Made by a program: the position numbers and the translations under genes
Source of the DNA: Tricholoma matsutake
Taxonomy: Eukaryota; Basidiomycota; Agaricomycetes; Agaricales; Tricholomataceae
NCBI GenBank assembly: GCA_026075535.2
Contig: AP026540.1
Location: 4,836,001 to 4,900,000, forward strand
Reading direction: 5' to 3'
Length of the DNA stretch: 64,000 nucleotides
Shown here: positions 16,611 through 27,464 of the stretch, piece by piece
Position numbering within the stretch: the stretch's first letter is position 1
Layout: every line of letters starts with the position of its first letter
Notes under the pieces: model-generated
The model's input: the letters and a program-made list of their open reading frames with translations, nothing else
Told to the model about the DNA's origin: nothing
Databases searched by the model: none

Positions 16611-18832
16611 TGTTTTTTTTTTTTTGGATCAGAATTTATAACGCGGGGCTCGAACGCAGTCCGCGGAGCAAGGTACAAACTTGGGTACTACTTTATCTAC
16701 GCGTTCCCCTCGCCCATATCCCACTCAGGTCCCCGTTTTAGCCACCTTTAGGCGGGCAGTTCCACAGACGTTGGCCTCTCAGCCAGGAAAGGCAATAATC
16801 TGGAGGGGGGCGCCCCCCCCTCCCGAAGTTAGCCATTAGATCGCCCCCTGGAGCAAACGGTCCCCCAGCCACATGTCCAACCGAGGCCAGACCAGGCGCA
16901 GCAGTGTTAATTCACCGTAAATCCCCCCTTGCGGGAGGAATAACCGTCTGCGTTTTTCCAGCCAACGAGGATTGACCACCCCAGACGAATGAGGTGGACC
17001 ATCACCGTGTTGTGCACAAGTGACAGTAACAAGGTGGGTGGTTGTTCACCTGGTTATTCACCGTGACCGCCGTAAGTAGGGGGCCGAGACCCCCCTCGAG
17101 CAAATGCACCCATGTGCACGCACTCGATGACATCGTCCCCCCCGCAGTGGGGGGAAGGTATAGGGAAGCGACACCATGTCACCATCCCGATAGTGGCCAC
17201 CAGTTACTTGGTGGCCGTGAACGTAGAGGGGGATAGCCCCCTGTACTAGTTGCGGCGCTGCTGTCCACGAGGACCTCGAGGACGACGGCGCCGTGCTGGG
17301 GACGAGGGTTCCCCAGATTGAGGCTCTGATTGAGCGGTGTGCACCGCCGCATAGGAAGCCCGGAAGGCTGCCGGAGATGTGAGATCGAGAGGTGTCGGAA
17401 CGGCTGCTAGTTCCGCCAACATCGTCTCAGACAGTCGCCAGGTGGTCGTGAATAACTCCCAGGCCATTTGGCGCCAAGCGTTCCTCTCTGCAGGGGGAAC
17501 GGCGGACGTACGGACGGTACCAACGAACATGGTCATCCCGTCGAGTTGGTGTAGCATGGCATGAGAGGTGGCTTCGATTTCCAGCCTCTCATTCACAGAT
17601 AACGGCACTTCGTCCTCCACCAGCTCAGGGATGGGGGGCAAAGGCGGTAACGGGGCAGGGGATGCCTCCGGATAAAAGAGCTCAGCAATGCCAAGCTCCT
17701 GAGTGTACATGTCCTCGCGTTCGAGACTGCGAGTCCATCGTTTATGTGCGACATGGACGTCCTGCGCCCACAGCACACGGTCGATCGTTTGCCTCGAGGC
17801 TAGCTTGGGGCTGCTCTCAGCATAATTGAGGGCCTCCTGCATAGCAAGAGAATCCTCGTCATCCTCAGGGTCGGAGAGGTCTTCTCCAGCCCATAGATCT
17901 CTAACTGCCCGTAGGGCAGTAGCTACATCCGGATCGTCATGATCGTACCGGGTGTCGTAGTCTTGGACGCCATCATCGTAGATGTCACCCGTAATCAGGG
18001 AGGGGTCGTGTAGACCCCAGCGTGGTGTTTGGGCTCTAGTTCGCTGTTTAGGCATTGAGAGGGGAAGTTAGTGCTAGTAGGTGATAGTAGAAATCAAGAT
18101 ACGTAGCGTGCCATCGATAACAGCTGGTCCCTTATCTCTATTCCGGGTCCACCCGATACTGCCTCCGAATGCTCCGAGGGGGGGACAGGCCGCACATCCT
18201 GTAACCTAGTGGGAGAAGATTGAACCCGGGTCATACCACCCTAGAAGAGTGAGCACCGGAGGTAGAGAGTTGGTGGAGAGTGGTGGCCACCAAGGTGTCG
18301 ACCTAGCCGCCAGGGGGCACCATCGCCCGGCCCCTTTTAACGATGGTGTATTCCAACGGGTAGTCAGTGTAGCATGTCTCTAGTAATAGAAACTCACAGA
18401 GCATGGAGGCTAGAAGCCTCCCAGACACCTAGCAATCCAGTGATAACGTCCCTTCTCCCTAAGCCAGACCTCCCCCACCTAAACGAGTGTGTCGACTTGG
18501 GCGAGCGTTGAAGCAGGCATCCCACACCCACTCTAAGCCCCCAGAGGGACCCAGACTACTCTTTCATAGACGACACTCACCTAGTCAGGATCCTCGAAGC
18601 CCAGGAGAACGAGACAGATAGCAGCCATTGTCAAAAACAATGACCGGGGCATCCACGGAGATCGGATGGACGGATCTCTTAGCAAATCAGGGTAGGCCTG
18701 GAGACGCCGAGAGCGTTCGTGATGGTGAAATCCGATCGAAAATCGGACGAAAATTGAAGTGTCGACGTCGCATGCAACGTTGAGCAGAGGTGTTTACCAC
18801 TGTTTATGGTGGTTGTAACAAGTCAAGGAGTG
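16611..18832 (-). mobile_element. Short element N2, subtype A, full length
   Basis: Minus-strand copy with poly(T) at 16611-16625 (tail), CTGATCC-type 3' terminus, ORF and 5' end near 18832. TSD CCTTGTCCCACTT at 16598-16610 and 18840-18852 (L2 RT sequence). About seven extra bases (CCCCCGG) lie between the 5' end and the TSD, as often seen at LINE 5' junctions. Leader hairpin CATTGT/ACAATG at 18626-18642. Confidence 0.92.
17246..18055 (-). CDS. Short-element protein, subtype A (N2), unknown function, intact
   Basis: 269 aa from ATG 18055 (MPKQRTRAQTPRWGLHDPSL); the cleanest subtype A copy. Acidic N-terminus, conserved ELGIAELFYPEASPAP, proline hinge, the IPELVEDEVPLS motif, helical core with ERNAWRQMAWELFTTTWRL and a C-terminal RGPRGQQRRN tail. 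It matches the N10 and N1 proteins closely and the subtype B proteins over the C-terminal ~150 residues. No enzyme motif, signal peptide or membrane segment is seen. Conservation of frame across copies argues it is, or was, translated. Confidence 0.8.
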   Translation of the reverse strand: MPKQRTRAQTPRWGLHDPSLITGDIYDDGVQDYDTRYDHDDPDVATALRAVRDLWAGEDLSDPEDDEDSLAMQEALNYAESSPKLASRQTIDRVLWAQDVHVAHKRWTRSLEREDMYTQELGIAELFYPEASPAPLPPLPPIPELVEDEVPLSVNERLEIEATSHAMLHQLDGMTMFVGTVRTSAVPPAERNAWRQMAWELFTTTWRLSETMLAELAAVPTPLDLTSPAAFRASYAAVHTAQSEPQSGEPSSPARRRRPRGPRGQQRRN

Positions 18833-18839
18833 CCCCCGG

Positions 18840-19127
18840 CCTTGTCCCACTTCCACATCGGCTGCAAAGGAGCCAGACGAGAAAGTGTTCCACTTGTAAG
18901 TCGTTTTACAACCGATGAGGTATGAACGGAAGAAATTCACTACTTGCACAGGGAATCCCGACCACAAAATGATCTCCAGCAGAACCTGGTGGTTCAGGGA
19001 GGGAAAGAACTGAGCGATGTTGAATGCGACAACACTCGTTTTAAGCCCCTTGGCCCACCCTGCTCTAACCAGGTGGGCATCCTCAGTGGAATGCTGGGCA
19101 ACACCCGCGAACTGATTTTGCGACACC
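18840..19127 (-). pseudogene. L2 ORF2 fragment, RT fingers/palm
   Basis: Minus-strand RT piece with QNQFAGVAQHSTEDA, the first catalytic motif as AFNIAQFFPSLNH (the catalytic Asp is Asn here) and FFRSYLIGCKTTYKWN. Small deletion after STEDA. LINE homology stops at ~19120, just before the N3 tail. The Asp-to-Asn change would itself inactivate the RT. Confidence 0.85.
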
Positions 19128-19162
19128 TTTTTTTTATTTTTTATTTTTTATTTTTTATTTTT
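19128..19162 (-). repeat. (A6T)n heptameric 3' tail of N3
   Basis: In minus sense the tail reads A5 T A6 T A6 T A6 T A8; the interrupting bases lie at 19136, 19143, 19150 and 19157, exactly 7 bp apart. All other tails in the window are plain A runs, or nearly so. Confidence 0.85.
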
Positions 19163-19746
19163 GGGTCAACAATTTATAACGCGGGGCTCGATCGCAGTCC
19201 ACAGGTCAAGATACAAACAAGGTACTACTAAGACTACGCATTCCCTATGTCCGCATCCCACACCAGGTCCCTTGCAGAAGCCACATTACGGTGGGCATAC
19301 CAGTGTTGTCCTCTCAGACAGGAAAGGCAATAATCTGTAGGGGAGGGGCCCCCCCCCACAAAGGCTAGCCGTTAGTTCGCCGTCTGGTGCTATCTCAGTC
19401 CCCCTGGCCACATATCCAACCAAAGTCAGATCAGGCGCAAGCAGTGTCAATTCACCGTAAGTCCTCCCTTGCGGGAAGAGTAACCGTCTTTCACCAGACA
19501 ATGAGGATTGACCACCCCATGCAAGTGAGGTGGACCATCACTGTGTCCACGCACAAGTGACAGTGATGAGGCAGCTGGTTGTTCACCGGAACTGCCATAG
19601 CTGGTTATTCACCGGAGCTACTGTAAGTAGGGGGTCGAGGCCCTCCCCTCGAGCAAATGCTACTCTGAGCATGCACTCAGTGACATATTGTCACCATCCC
19701 AACAACAGCCCTGGTGGGCGGTGAAGAGAAGGGGAGGTCCCCTTCT

Positions 19747-20577
19747 TCAAGCTCGGCGTGGTCGTTGGCGGGGCCCACGAGGACGACGATGCTGTTCCGG
19801 GGACAAGGGTTCCTCGGTTGGAGGCTCTGCCACTGGTGGAGCAGACTGAGCTGCCTGCATCGCCGCATAGGAAGCCTGGAAGGCTACCGGAGACGTAAGG
19901 TCGAGGGGAGCTGATACCGTGCGAAGCGACTCCATCATGCTCCCTGAAAATCGCCGGGTGGTGGTGAAGAGCTCCCATGCCATCTGACGCCAAGAGTTCC
20001 TGTCGTTGAGAGGAACCGCGGACACTCGGACGGTACCTGCAAAGGAGGTCATCATGTCCAGTAAATGCAACATGGCATCAGAGGTGGCTTTGATCTCCAG
20101 CCTCTGATCCCTAGATAGCGGCACTTCGTCCTCCACCAACTCGGGGATGGGGGGCCAAGGCGGTAGCGGGGCAGGGGATGCCTCCGGATAAAGGAGCTCA
20201 GCAATGCCAAGCTCCTGTGAATACATATCCTCCTTTGGGAGGCTACGAGCCCAGCGCTTGTGTTCGACATCGACACCCAGTGCCCATCGTACATGATCGA
20301 TTGTTTTCCTCGAGGAGAGCCTAGGCCCCCCCTCAGCAAAAATGAGAGCCTCTTGCATGGCAAGAGAGTCGTCATCGTCATCATCGTTAGGGTCGGAGAG
20401 GTCTTCCCCAGCCCATAGATCTCTAGCTGCCTTGAGAGCAGCTGCTACCTCCAATTCGTCCTGCACAAACCAGGTGTCATAGTCTTGGACGTCATCATCA
20501 AAGATGTCGCCCGTGATCAAAACAGGGTCACATAGACCCCAATGCGGTGGTTGGCCTCTGGTTCACCGTTTGGGCAT
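19747..20577 (-). pseudogene. Short-element protein, divergent subtype A (N3), nonsense at codon 5
   Basis: From ATG 20577 (MPKR then TGA at 20565-20563, a CGA to TGA change), the frame continues open to 19747, ~277 codons. The protein keeps ITGDIFDDDVQDYDT, LWAGEDLSDPNDDDDDD, ELGIAELLYPEASPAPLP, IPELVEDEVPLS, RNSWRQMAWELFTTTRRF and a basic tail RRPRGPRQRPRRA. Despite strong divergence at the DNA level the reading frame and motif order are kept, which supports past selection on the protein. Confidence 0.75.
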
Positions 20578-21345
20578 TGAGAGTGTGTGTTAGTGCTAGT
20601 AGATGATGGTAAGAATCAAAATACGCAGCGTGGAATCGATAATGGCTGGTCCCTTATCTACATTCTGGGTCCACCCGATACAGCCTCCGAATGCTCCGAG
20701 GGGGCAAGCAAGCTGCACATCCTGCTGCCTAGTGGGAGAAGATCGAACCCGGGTCATACCACCCTAGAAGAGTGAGCACCGGAGGTAGAGGGATGGTGGT
20801 GAGAAGCGGCCACCAAGGTGTAGGCCTAGCCGCCAGGGGGCACCATCACCCGGCCCCTTTTAGCGATGGTGTATTCCAATGGGTAGTCAGTGTAGCATGT
20901 CTCTAGTAGTAGAAACTCACAGAGCAAGGAGGTTCGTGGCATCCAAGCCGACCAACAGTCCAGTAAGAATGTCCTTCCCCCTAAGCCAGACCTCCCCCAG
21001 CTAAACGAGTGCTTCTACTTGGGCGAGCGTTGAAGCAGGCATCCCACACCCACTCTAAGCCCCCATAGGGACCCAGACTACTCTTTCATAGACATCACTC
21101 ACCTAGCCAGGATCCTCGAAGCCAAGGGGAACGAGACAGATAGCAGTCACTGTTGGAGACAATGACCAAGACATCCCCAGAGATCGGATGGACGGATCAG
21201 GCCAGGCCTGGAGACGCCGAGAGCGTTCATGATGGCAAAATCCAATCGAAAATCGGACCAAAATTGGAGTCTCGACGTTGCTACCAACATCGAGCAGGAG
21301 TGTTTACCACTGTTTATGGTGGTTGTAACAAGTCAAGGAGTGTTG

Positions 21346-21837
21346 TGTAATTTGGGCTCATTGGTGCACCTATAACTTCTTCCCCTTCCCTGTTGTGGGC
21401 AGAGGGGGCCTGTCTTATTAATCACCAAGGAGGCTCTTGAATGAAAAGCAAGTCGTAGTCATCTACGAGATCTGCTAGTAATGAGTCCATGTAACCCCAG
21501 TTTCTGTTTACATTTTGACTAAATACGCGTAGCTGAGGGGTAGATCTAAGTCTGTCTCTCATTTACGTTCAGCCACTGCGTCCTGCGGGATGGTAAGCAA
21601 GAGGGGAGCGAGAGTTACGTCTCGCACTCACCTCGTCATAGCGAGCTTTGATCCAATCACGGTCAAAGCGATGTTGCCAAAAATTGCACTGACGGTCATT
21701 GGATGCGTGGTTCTTCCGGCAGTTTATGCACCTAGCCGGGTGAGGACAGGCAACCCCCTCTGGGGTGGCTGGAATAGGAGGGTTCACCTTGGCATTTCCC
21801 TTGCAACAACTGGCCAGAGCCCGATGGTGCTCTTTCT
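21346..21837 (-). pseudogene. L2 ORF2 start and ORF1 end
   Basis: Minus-strand LINE junction region: ORF2 ATG at 21562-21560 with ORF1 stop 21565-21563 just upstream. The ORF2 part codes for the first ~70 residues of APE (FSQNVNRNWGYMDSLLADLV); the ORF1 part holds the last zinc knuckle (CINCRKNHASNDRQC). It ends in GATGGTGCTCTTTCT (21823-21837), the TSD of N4 that reappears at 60076. Confidence 0.88.
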
Positions 21838-22571
21838 TTTTTTTTTTTTTTTGGGTCAACAATTTATAACGCGGGGCTCGAATGCAGTCCGCGGAGCGGG
21901 GTACAAACTTGGGTACTACTCTATCTATGCGTTCCCCTCGCCCATCTCCCACCCAGGTCCCCGTTTTAGCCACTTTAGGCAGGCAGTGCCACAGACATTG
22001 GCCTCTCAGCCAGGAAAGGCAATAATCTGGAGGGGGAGCCCCCCCTCCTGAAGCTAGCCATTAGCTCGTCAGCTAGTGCGGAATGGTCCCCCAGCCACAT
22101 ATCCAACCGAAGTCAGATCAGGCACGGCCGTGTTAATTCACTGTAAATCCCCCCTTGCGGGAGGAATAACCGTCTGCATGTTCCCAGCCAACAAGGGTTG
22201 ACCACCCCAGGCGAATGAGGTGGACCATCACTGTGCCTGCGCACGAGTGATGAAAATGAGGTAGCTGGTTATTCACCTGGTTACTCACCGGAACTACCAT
22301 AGGCAGGGGGCCAAGGCCCCCCTCGAGCAAGTGCCAACACATGCACGCGCTCGATGACAACATCCCCCCCGCAGCGGGGAGAAGGTGTAGGGTAACGGCT
22401 AAGCATCATTGTCCCGATAACGGCCACCACTCCTGTGATGGGCATATATGTGGAGGGGTGGTTCCCCTTTTTTTAGTAGCGACGCTGCTGTGCTCGAGGA
22501 CCTCGAGGACAACAGCGACGTGCTGGGGACGAGGGTTCCCCAGATTGAGGCTCTGATTGAGCTGCTAGCAT

Positions 22572-23225
22572 CTTTTTTTTTTTTTTGGATCAGAATTTAT
22601 AACGCGGGGCTCGAATGCAGTCCGCGGAGCAAGATACAAACTTGGGTACTACTTTATCTATGCGTTCCCCTCGCCCATCTTCCACTCAGGTCCCCGTTTT
22701 AGCCACCTTTAGGCGGGCAGTTCCACAGACGTTGGCCTCTCAGCCAGGAAAGGCAATAATCTGGAGGGGGCGCCCCCCCCTCCCGAAGTTAGCCATTAGA
22801 TCGCCCCCTGGAGCAAACGGTCCCCCAGCCACATGTCCAACCGAGGCCAGACCAGGCGCAGCAGTGTTAATTCACCGTAAATCCCCCCTTGCGGGAGGAA
22901 TAACCATCTGCGTTTTTCCAGCCAATGAGGATTGACCACCCCAGACGAATGAGGTGGACCATCACCGTGTTGTGCACAAGTGACAGTAACAAGGCGGGTG
23001 GTTGTTCACCTGGTTATTCACCGTGACCGCCGTAAGTAGGGGGCTGAGACCCCCCTCGAGCAAATGCACTCGATGACATCATCCCCCCCGCAGTGGGGGG
23101 AAGGTATAGGGAAGCAACACAATGTCACCATCCCGATAGTGGCCACCAGTTACTTGGTGGCCGTGAACGTAGAGGGGGATAGCCCCCTGTACTAGTTGCG
23201 GTGCTGCTGTCCACGAGGACCTCGA
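22572..23225 (-). mobile_element. N5: second 3' end (subtype A 3' UTR and tail) inside N4
   Basis: Minus-strand 3' UTR of subtype A with T-run at 22572-22586 and CTGATCC terminus, joined upstream to the N4 subtype B body within the shared C-terminal coding region. The ~74 bp ending GCTGCTAGCATC occurs on both sides (about 22498-22571 and 23220-23292) with one difference. Either a 5'-truncated subtype A insertion with an unusually long duplication, or a full chimeric element joined tail-first to a truncated subtype B copy by template jumping. Confidence 0.7.
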
Positions 23226-24028
23226 GGACGACAGCGACGTGCTGGGGACGAGGGTTCCCCAGATTGAGGCTCTGATTGAGCTGCTAGCATCGCCACATAG
23301 GAAGCTCGAAAGGCTGCTGGAGACATGAGATCGAGAGGTGACGCGGCAGCTGCTAGTTCTGCTGACATCGTCTCAGACAATCGCCATGTGGCTGTGAATA
23401 ATTCCCAAGCCATCTGACACCATACGTTCCTCTCCGTAAGAGGGACAGCAGACACTTGGACGGTACCGACGAAAATCGTCATTGCCTCCAGTAGATGTAG
23501 AAAGCCATGAGAGGTGGCTGTTATCTCCACCCTCTCATCTCTCGACAACGGAGGCTCATCCTCCACCAACTCTGGGATGGCGGATGAACCCGGTGAAGTG
23601 GGGAGGGGCAGCACAGATTGCTCCTGCTGCCCCTCTGGATAAAGGAGCTCGGCAATGCCGAGCTCCCAATTGTTGTTGGCCTCGAGCCCAAGCTCGAGAG
23701 CCAGATTACTCATATCGTTGGCCACCTGCTGTGACCACAAGACGTGGTTTATAGTCTCCTGCAAGGCTAGCTCGGTGAGACCTGGGATGAATTCGACGTC
23801 TCCGCCAATGGCAGAGTCGTCAACTTCTGATAGGTTGGAGGAGTCGTCCTCCGACCATAGATTGTGGAGCTGGTTGTCCACATCAGAGTCCCATCCACCC
23901 AAAGAGATGTGACCGAACTCTGGGAGATAGTCGTCGTTGAAGTCTGCGACGTCGAAATTGGAGTGTAAGAGGGGGTCACTGTGCGCCACCCAGTGTCGAA
24001 TTCGCGCTCTACGGTTTGCAGAGGGCAT
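23192..24028 (-). CDS. Short-element protein, subtype B (N4), unknown function
   Basis: 278 aa from ATG 24028 (MPSANRRARIRHWVAHSDPL). The N-terminal ~120 residues differ from subtype A but are also acidic (VADFNDDYLPEFGHISLGG, SEDDSSNLSEVDDS). From ELGIAELLYPE on it matches subtype A: hinge, IPELVEDEPPLSRDERVEI, helical core with ERNVWCQMAWELFTATWRL, and basic tail RGPRGQQHRN. The last ~20 codons come from N5-type sequence, so the frame is open only because the two subtypes agree there. No known domain recognised. Confidence 0.75.
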   Translation of the reverse strand: MPSANRRARIRHWVAHSDPLLHSNFDVADFNDDYLPEFGHISLGGWDSDVDNQLHNLWSEDDSSNLSEVDDSAIGGDVEFIPGLTELALQETINHVLWSQQVANDMSNLALELGLEANNNWELGIAELLYPEGQQEQSVLPLPTSPGSSAIPELVEDEPPLSRDERVEITATSHGFLHLLEAMTIFVGTVQVSAVPLTERNVWCQMAWELFTATWRLSETMSAELAAAASPLDLMSPAAFRASYVAMLAAQSEPQSGEPSSPARRCRPRGPRGQQHRN

Positions 24029-24391
24029 TGAGGATGATTTAGCAAAGTAGATGACAGTAGAAGTCAAGATACGTAGCGTGATAACGATAACAGACGGTCC
24101 CTTATCTCAATTCCGGATCCATCCGATATAGCCTCCAATCGCTCCGAGGGGACAGACAGGCTGCACATCCTGCTGTCGAGTGGGAGAAGATCGAACCTGG
24201 GTCATACCACCCCAAAGGAGTGAGCACCGGAGGTGAGAAGTTGGTGGTGAGTAGCGGCCACCAGACGCTTCTTGTCTTCCTACCGTGATGTGCACAGCCA
24301 CAAAAAATTTCCGTCGACACCGTTTTCAACCTTTGTAGCTCAATCTGTCCTCGATCTCAGCGATCCGGTACCACCAGCATCTTACCAACGC

Positions 24392-25599
24392 ATGTCAGAT
24401 TCGTACTCCAGAAGAGGGGGGAGATCGGGCGAGGCGATGGACGAGGGGAGACCTTCTAGATCCAGTATGCCCAGAACTCCTGGCGATGACCCAATTGATT
24501 CCCTGCGGCTCTCTTCGAGCCACAGATCCACACAGAACGCACCCTCAGTGGGCCCTCACAGGACCCAAAGAGGCTCTCCAACCCCCTCCCCCTACGGGGC
24601 AGGCATCGTCACTCCGCGAGCACAGCGATTCAGCGTGCCAGCGTTATCTTCCAGAGACGCGACTGCATCTCCTGCACCTCCGGCTACCCCTTCTACACCT
24701 GCTTCGTGGGCTGATGAAGTGGCTGATAACCTCTCCTCCCACGTCATTCAGGACATGGAGATGGCTAGCGACAACTGGAGTGGACCCCAGACCTTCGCCA
24801 AAGACCTGGGAGAGTATGCTGAAGGATTCTGAGTTGTTCTCAACAGGACAGGATCTAGACGACCAACTGCTGAGGATCGGCAGCTCATTGCAGAATGGCT
24901 GGGCTCGGTGCTGGTAGCAGCTGCCGAGGCTGGTATCGATCATGACTCAGGAAGCGCTACGCTCCAGGGAGCTATAGACAGAATGTCAGGGGGCAGTAAA
25001 CGACCTAGGTCGGGCACTGTCACCAACAATCCCAATGTGGACTACCTGGAGGGATGGGATGGGCACGTCTCTTCATCATGGGGTTGAGGACCACCTCCCC
25101 CCATGAACTGGTCCACCAGGCCTTCGGGCAGGGGGACCTTTGCTCAGGTTGCCCGCTTCCCGGGGGGGCGAGCACCTAACACATCCATGGATGGCCTGGT
25201 GCGTTTAGCCAAGGCCTTCCCTGAGCTCCCAACCAACAAGCTGGCTGACATACAGCAGCATGTCGGCCCATCTAAACTGAAGGCAGCAAAGCCCTCACCT
25301 ACTGTATACGGACCGTCGAGACGACAGGTCCTAGTCCACATTCGTCCCCCCCTCGGGGCGGAGACGAATCCTGCTGACTTCCTGGACCATGTCCAGACCA
25401 CTCTCGGACTGCACCACTCCAAACTGGTGGCCCAGTCTGCATCTATGCATGCTGGTAACTTATCAGTAGCTACAGACGTCGTTGCCTCCGAGGAGGACCT
25501 TCGTTGTTTGAAGGAGGCTGCCTACAAGGCGTTCCCTTTCGTGTTGCAAGTAGACGCAGCGCTACCCACATCCACATCATACCTCAAGCTGGTCGATGT
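24392..25599 (+). pseudogene. LINE L4 ORF1, N-terminal part
   Basis: Starts ATG 24392 (MSDSYSRRGGRSGEAMDEG). Nonsense TGA at 24830-24832 and 25085-25087, both at positions that are CGA in L8. An in-frame deletion removes the SARTRGPRG linker before 25085. The N-terminal low-complexity, acidic and helical regions and the PSRRQVLVHIRPPL block are readable. It stops at the chain insertion (TSD AGCTGGTCGATGT, 25587-25599) within KLVDV and resumes at 39460. Confidence 0.85.
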
Positions 25600-25605
25600 C
25601 GTCAA

Positions 25606-27464
25606 CGCTCCTTGACTTGTTACAACCACCATAAACAGTGGTAAACACTCCTGCTCGATGTTGGTAGCAACGTCGAGACTCCAATTTTGGTCCGATTTTC
25701 GATCGGATTTCACCATCACGAACGCTCTCGGCGTCTCCAGGCCTGCCCTGATTTGCTAAGAGATCCGTCCATCCGATCCCCGGGGATGCCCCGGTCATTG
25801 TTTTTGACAATGGCTGCTATTCGTCTCGTTCTCCTGGGCTTTGAGGATCCTGACTAGGTGAGTGGTGTCTATGAAAGAGTAGTCTAGGTCCCTATGGGGG
25901 CTTAGAGTGGGTGTGGGATGCCTGCTTCAACGCTCGCCCAAGTCGACGCACTCGTTTAGTTGGGGGAGGTCTGGCTCAGGGGGAGGGACATCGTTACTGG
26001 ACTGCTGGTCGTCTCTGGGGCTTCCAACCTCCATGCTATGTGAGTCACTACTACTAGGGACAAGCTACACTGACTACCTGTTGGAATACACCATCGCTAA
26101 AAGGGGCCGGGTGACGGTGCCCCCTGATAGCTAGGTCGATGCTCTGGTGGCCGCACTTCACCACCGACTCCTCACCTCCGATGCTCACTCCTCTGGGGTG
26201 TTATGACCCGGGTTCAATCTTCTCCCACCAGGCAACAGGATGCGCGGCCTGTTCGCCCCCTCGGAGCGTTTGGAGGCTGTATCGGGTGGACCTGGAACTG
26301 AGATAAGGGGCCATCTGTTATCGATCTTACGCTACGTACTTTGACCCCTATCATCATTTACCTGTGCTAACTCACTCTCAATGCCCAAATGGCTGAACAG
26401 AGACCAAACCACACGCTGGGGCCTTCACGACCCCACCTTGATTACGGGTGACATCGTTGATGATGGTGCCCAAGACTACGACACCCAGCTCTCACAGAAC
26501 GAACTGGAGGTAGCAGCTGCCCTAGGCAGTTTGAGATTTGTGGGCCGGGGAGGACCTCCCCGACCCTGACGACTATGTGGACTCTCTTGCTAGGCAGGAG
26601 GCCCTCGCTTACACTGCACACTGCGTATTTCGATCACTAGCATCATATACCAGTACTAACTTGCTCCTGATGCCCAAGTGGACAACCAGAGACGATCGTT
26701 CCAATGATCCTATGCCTCCGGCAGCTGTTCCAGCTTCCTGTGTGGCGATGCCAACAGCTCTAGCAGAGCTCCAATCTGGGGAACCCTCGTTCCCAGTACA
26801 GTGCCGTCATCATCACAGATGGCCGTGCTGCTACTTGTGTGGGGCATCCTGCTCCACACCCATCACCGCCAGTCCGCTGGCTGCTGTCGGGTTGGTGACA
26901 AATGTCGCTACCCTTTACGTTCTCCCCGCTGCGGGGGGGAAATTGCTATCGAGTGCATGTGCTGGCAGTGCATTTGCTCGAGGGGGGCTTTGGCCCCCTG
27001 CTTACGGCGGTTCCGGTGAATAACCAGGTGAACAACCAGCTGCCACATTACTGTTACTCGTGCATGACACGGTGATGGTCCACCTCGTTCATCTGGGGTG
27101 GTCAATCCTTGTTGGCTGGGAGTATGCGGACGGTTATTCCTCCCGCAAGGGGGGATTTACGGTGAATTGACACTGCTGCGCCTGATCTGACTTTGGTTGG
27201 ATATGTGGCCGGGGGACCGCTTCGCACCAGCTGACGATCTAATGGCTAGCTTCGGGAGGGGGTCTCCCCCTCCAGATTATTGCCTTTCCTGGCTGAGAGG
27301 CCAACGTCTGTGGCACTGGCCGCCTAAAGTGGCTAAAACGAGGACCTGGGTAGGATATGGGCGAGGGGAAGCGTAGTTATAGTAGTACCCAAGTTTGTAT
27401 CCTGCTCCGGGGACTGCGATCGAGCCCCACATTATAAATTGTTGACCCAAAAAAAAAAAAAAAA
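25606..27464 (+). mobile_element. Short element N6, subtype C (internally deleted)
   Basis: 1.86 kb plus-strand copy with complete 5' end (after six extra bases CGTCAA), leader hairpin CATTGT/ACAATG at 25796-25812, rearranged ORF, GNRA hairpin at 27138-27155, and tail A16 at 27449-27464. Most of the ORF core is gone. The same rearrangement is seen in N8 and N12. Confidence 0.9.
26381..26830 (+). pseudogene. Short-element ORF, subtype C remnant (N6)
   Basis: Begins MPKWLNRDQTTRWGLHDPTL from ATG 26381 and follows subtype A for ~45 codons, then a one-base deletion near 26520 shifts the frame to a stop at 26567-26569. Downstream, sequence like the element's own leader and start (ATGCCCAAGTGGACAACC) recurs near 26670, and the helical core is missing; the C-terminal coding end follows (CAATCTGGGGAACCCTCG). 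No functional protein is expected. The same structure at N8 and N12 shows it was fixed before these copies spread. Confidence 0.75.

Larger units (their letters stand above)
19128..21342 (-). mobile_element. Short element N3, divergent subtype A, with heptameric tail
   Basis: Minus-strand copy with 3' tail at 19128-19162 in which T6 runs are broken by A every 7 bp. The 3' terminus is TTGTTGACCC. The 5' end is near 21342. No TSD is found: L2 stops at RT sequence on one side and resumes in the APE region on the other, so ~1.4 kb of L2 is missing at the site. More diverged from other copies than they are from each other, so probably older or a separate lineage. Confidence 0.88.

Noticed and set aside
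22498..23292. N5 as an ordinary nested insertion
   Set aside because: Not fully rejected, but the duplicated flank would be ~74 bp against 11-15 bp elsewhere, so I rank it below template jumping or recombination.
24272..24391. Open frame from the LINE 5' end into ORF1 (also in L1 and L8), as if ORF1 started further upstream
   Set aside because: It has no ATG, opens only at a TTG, and the frame is closed in L3 by TAG in the leader. The conserved ATG of MSD/MSE is the better start.
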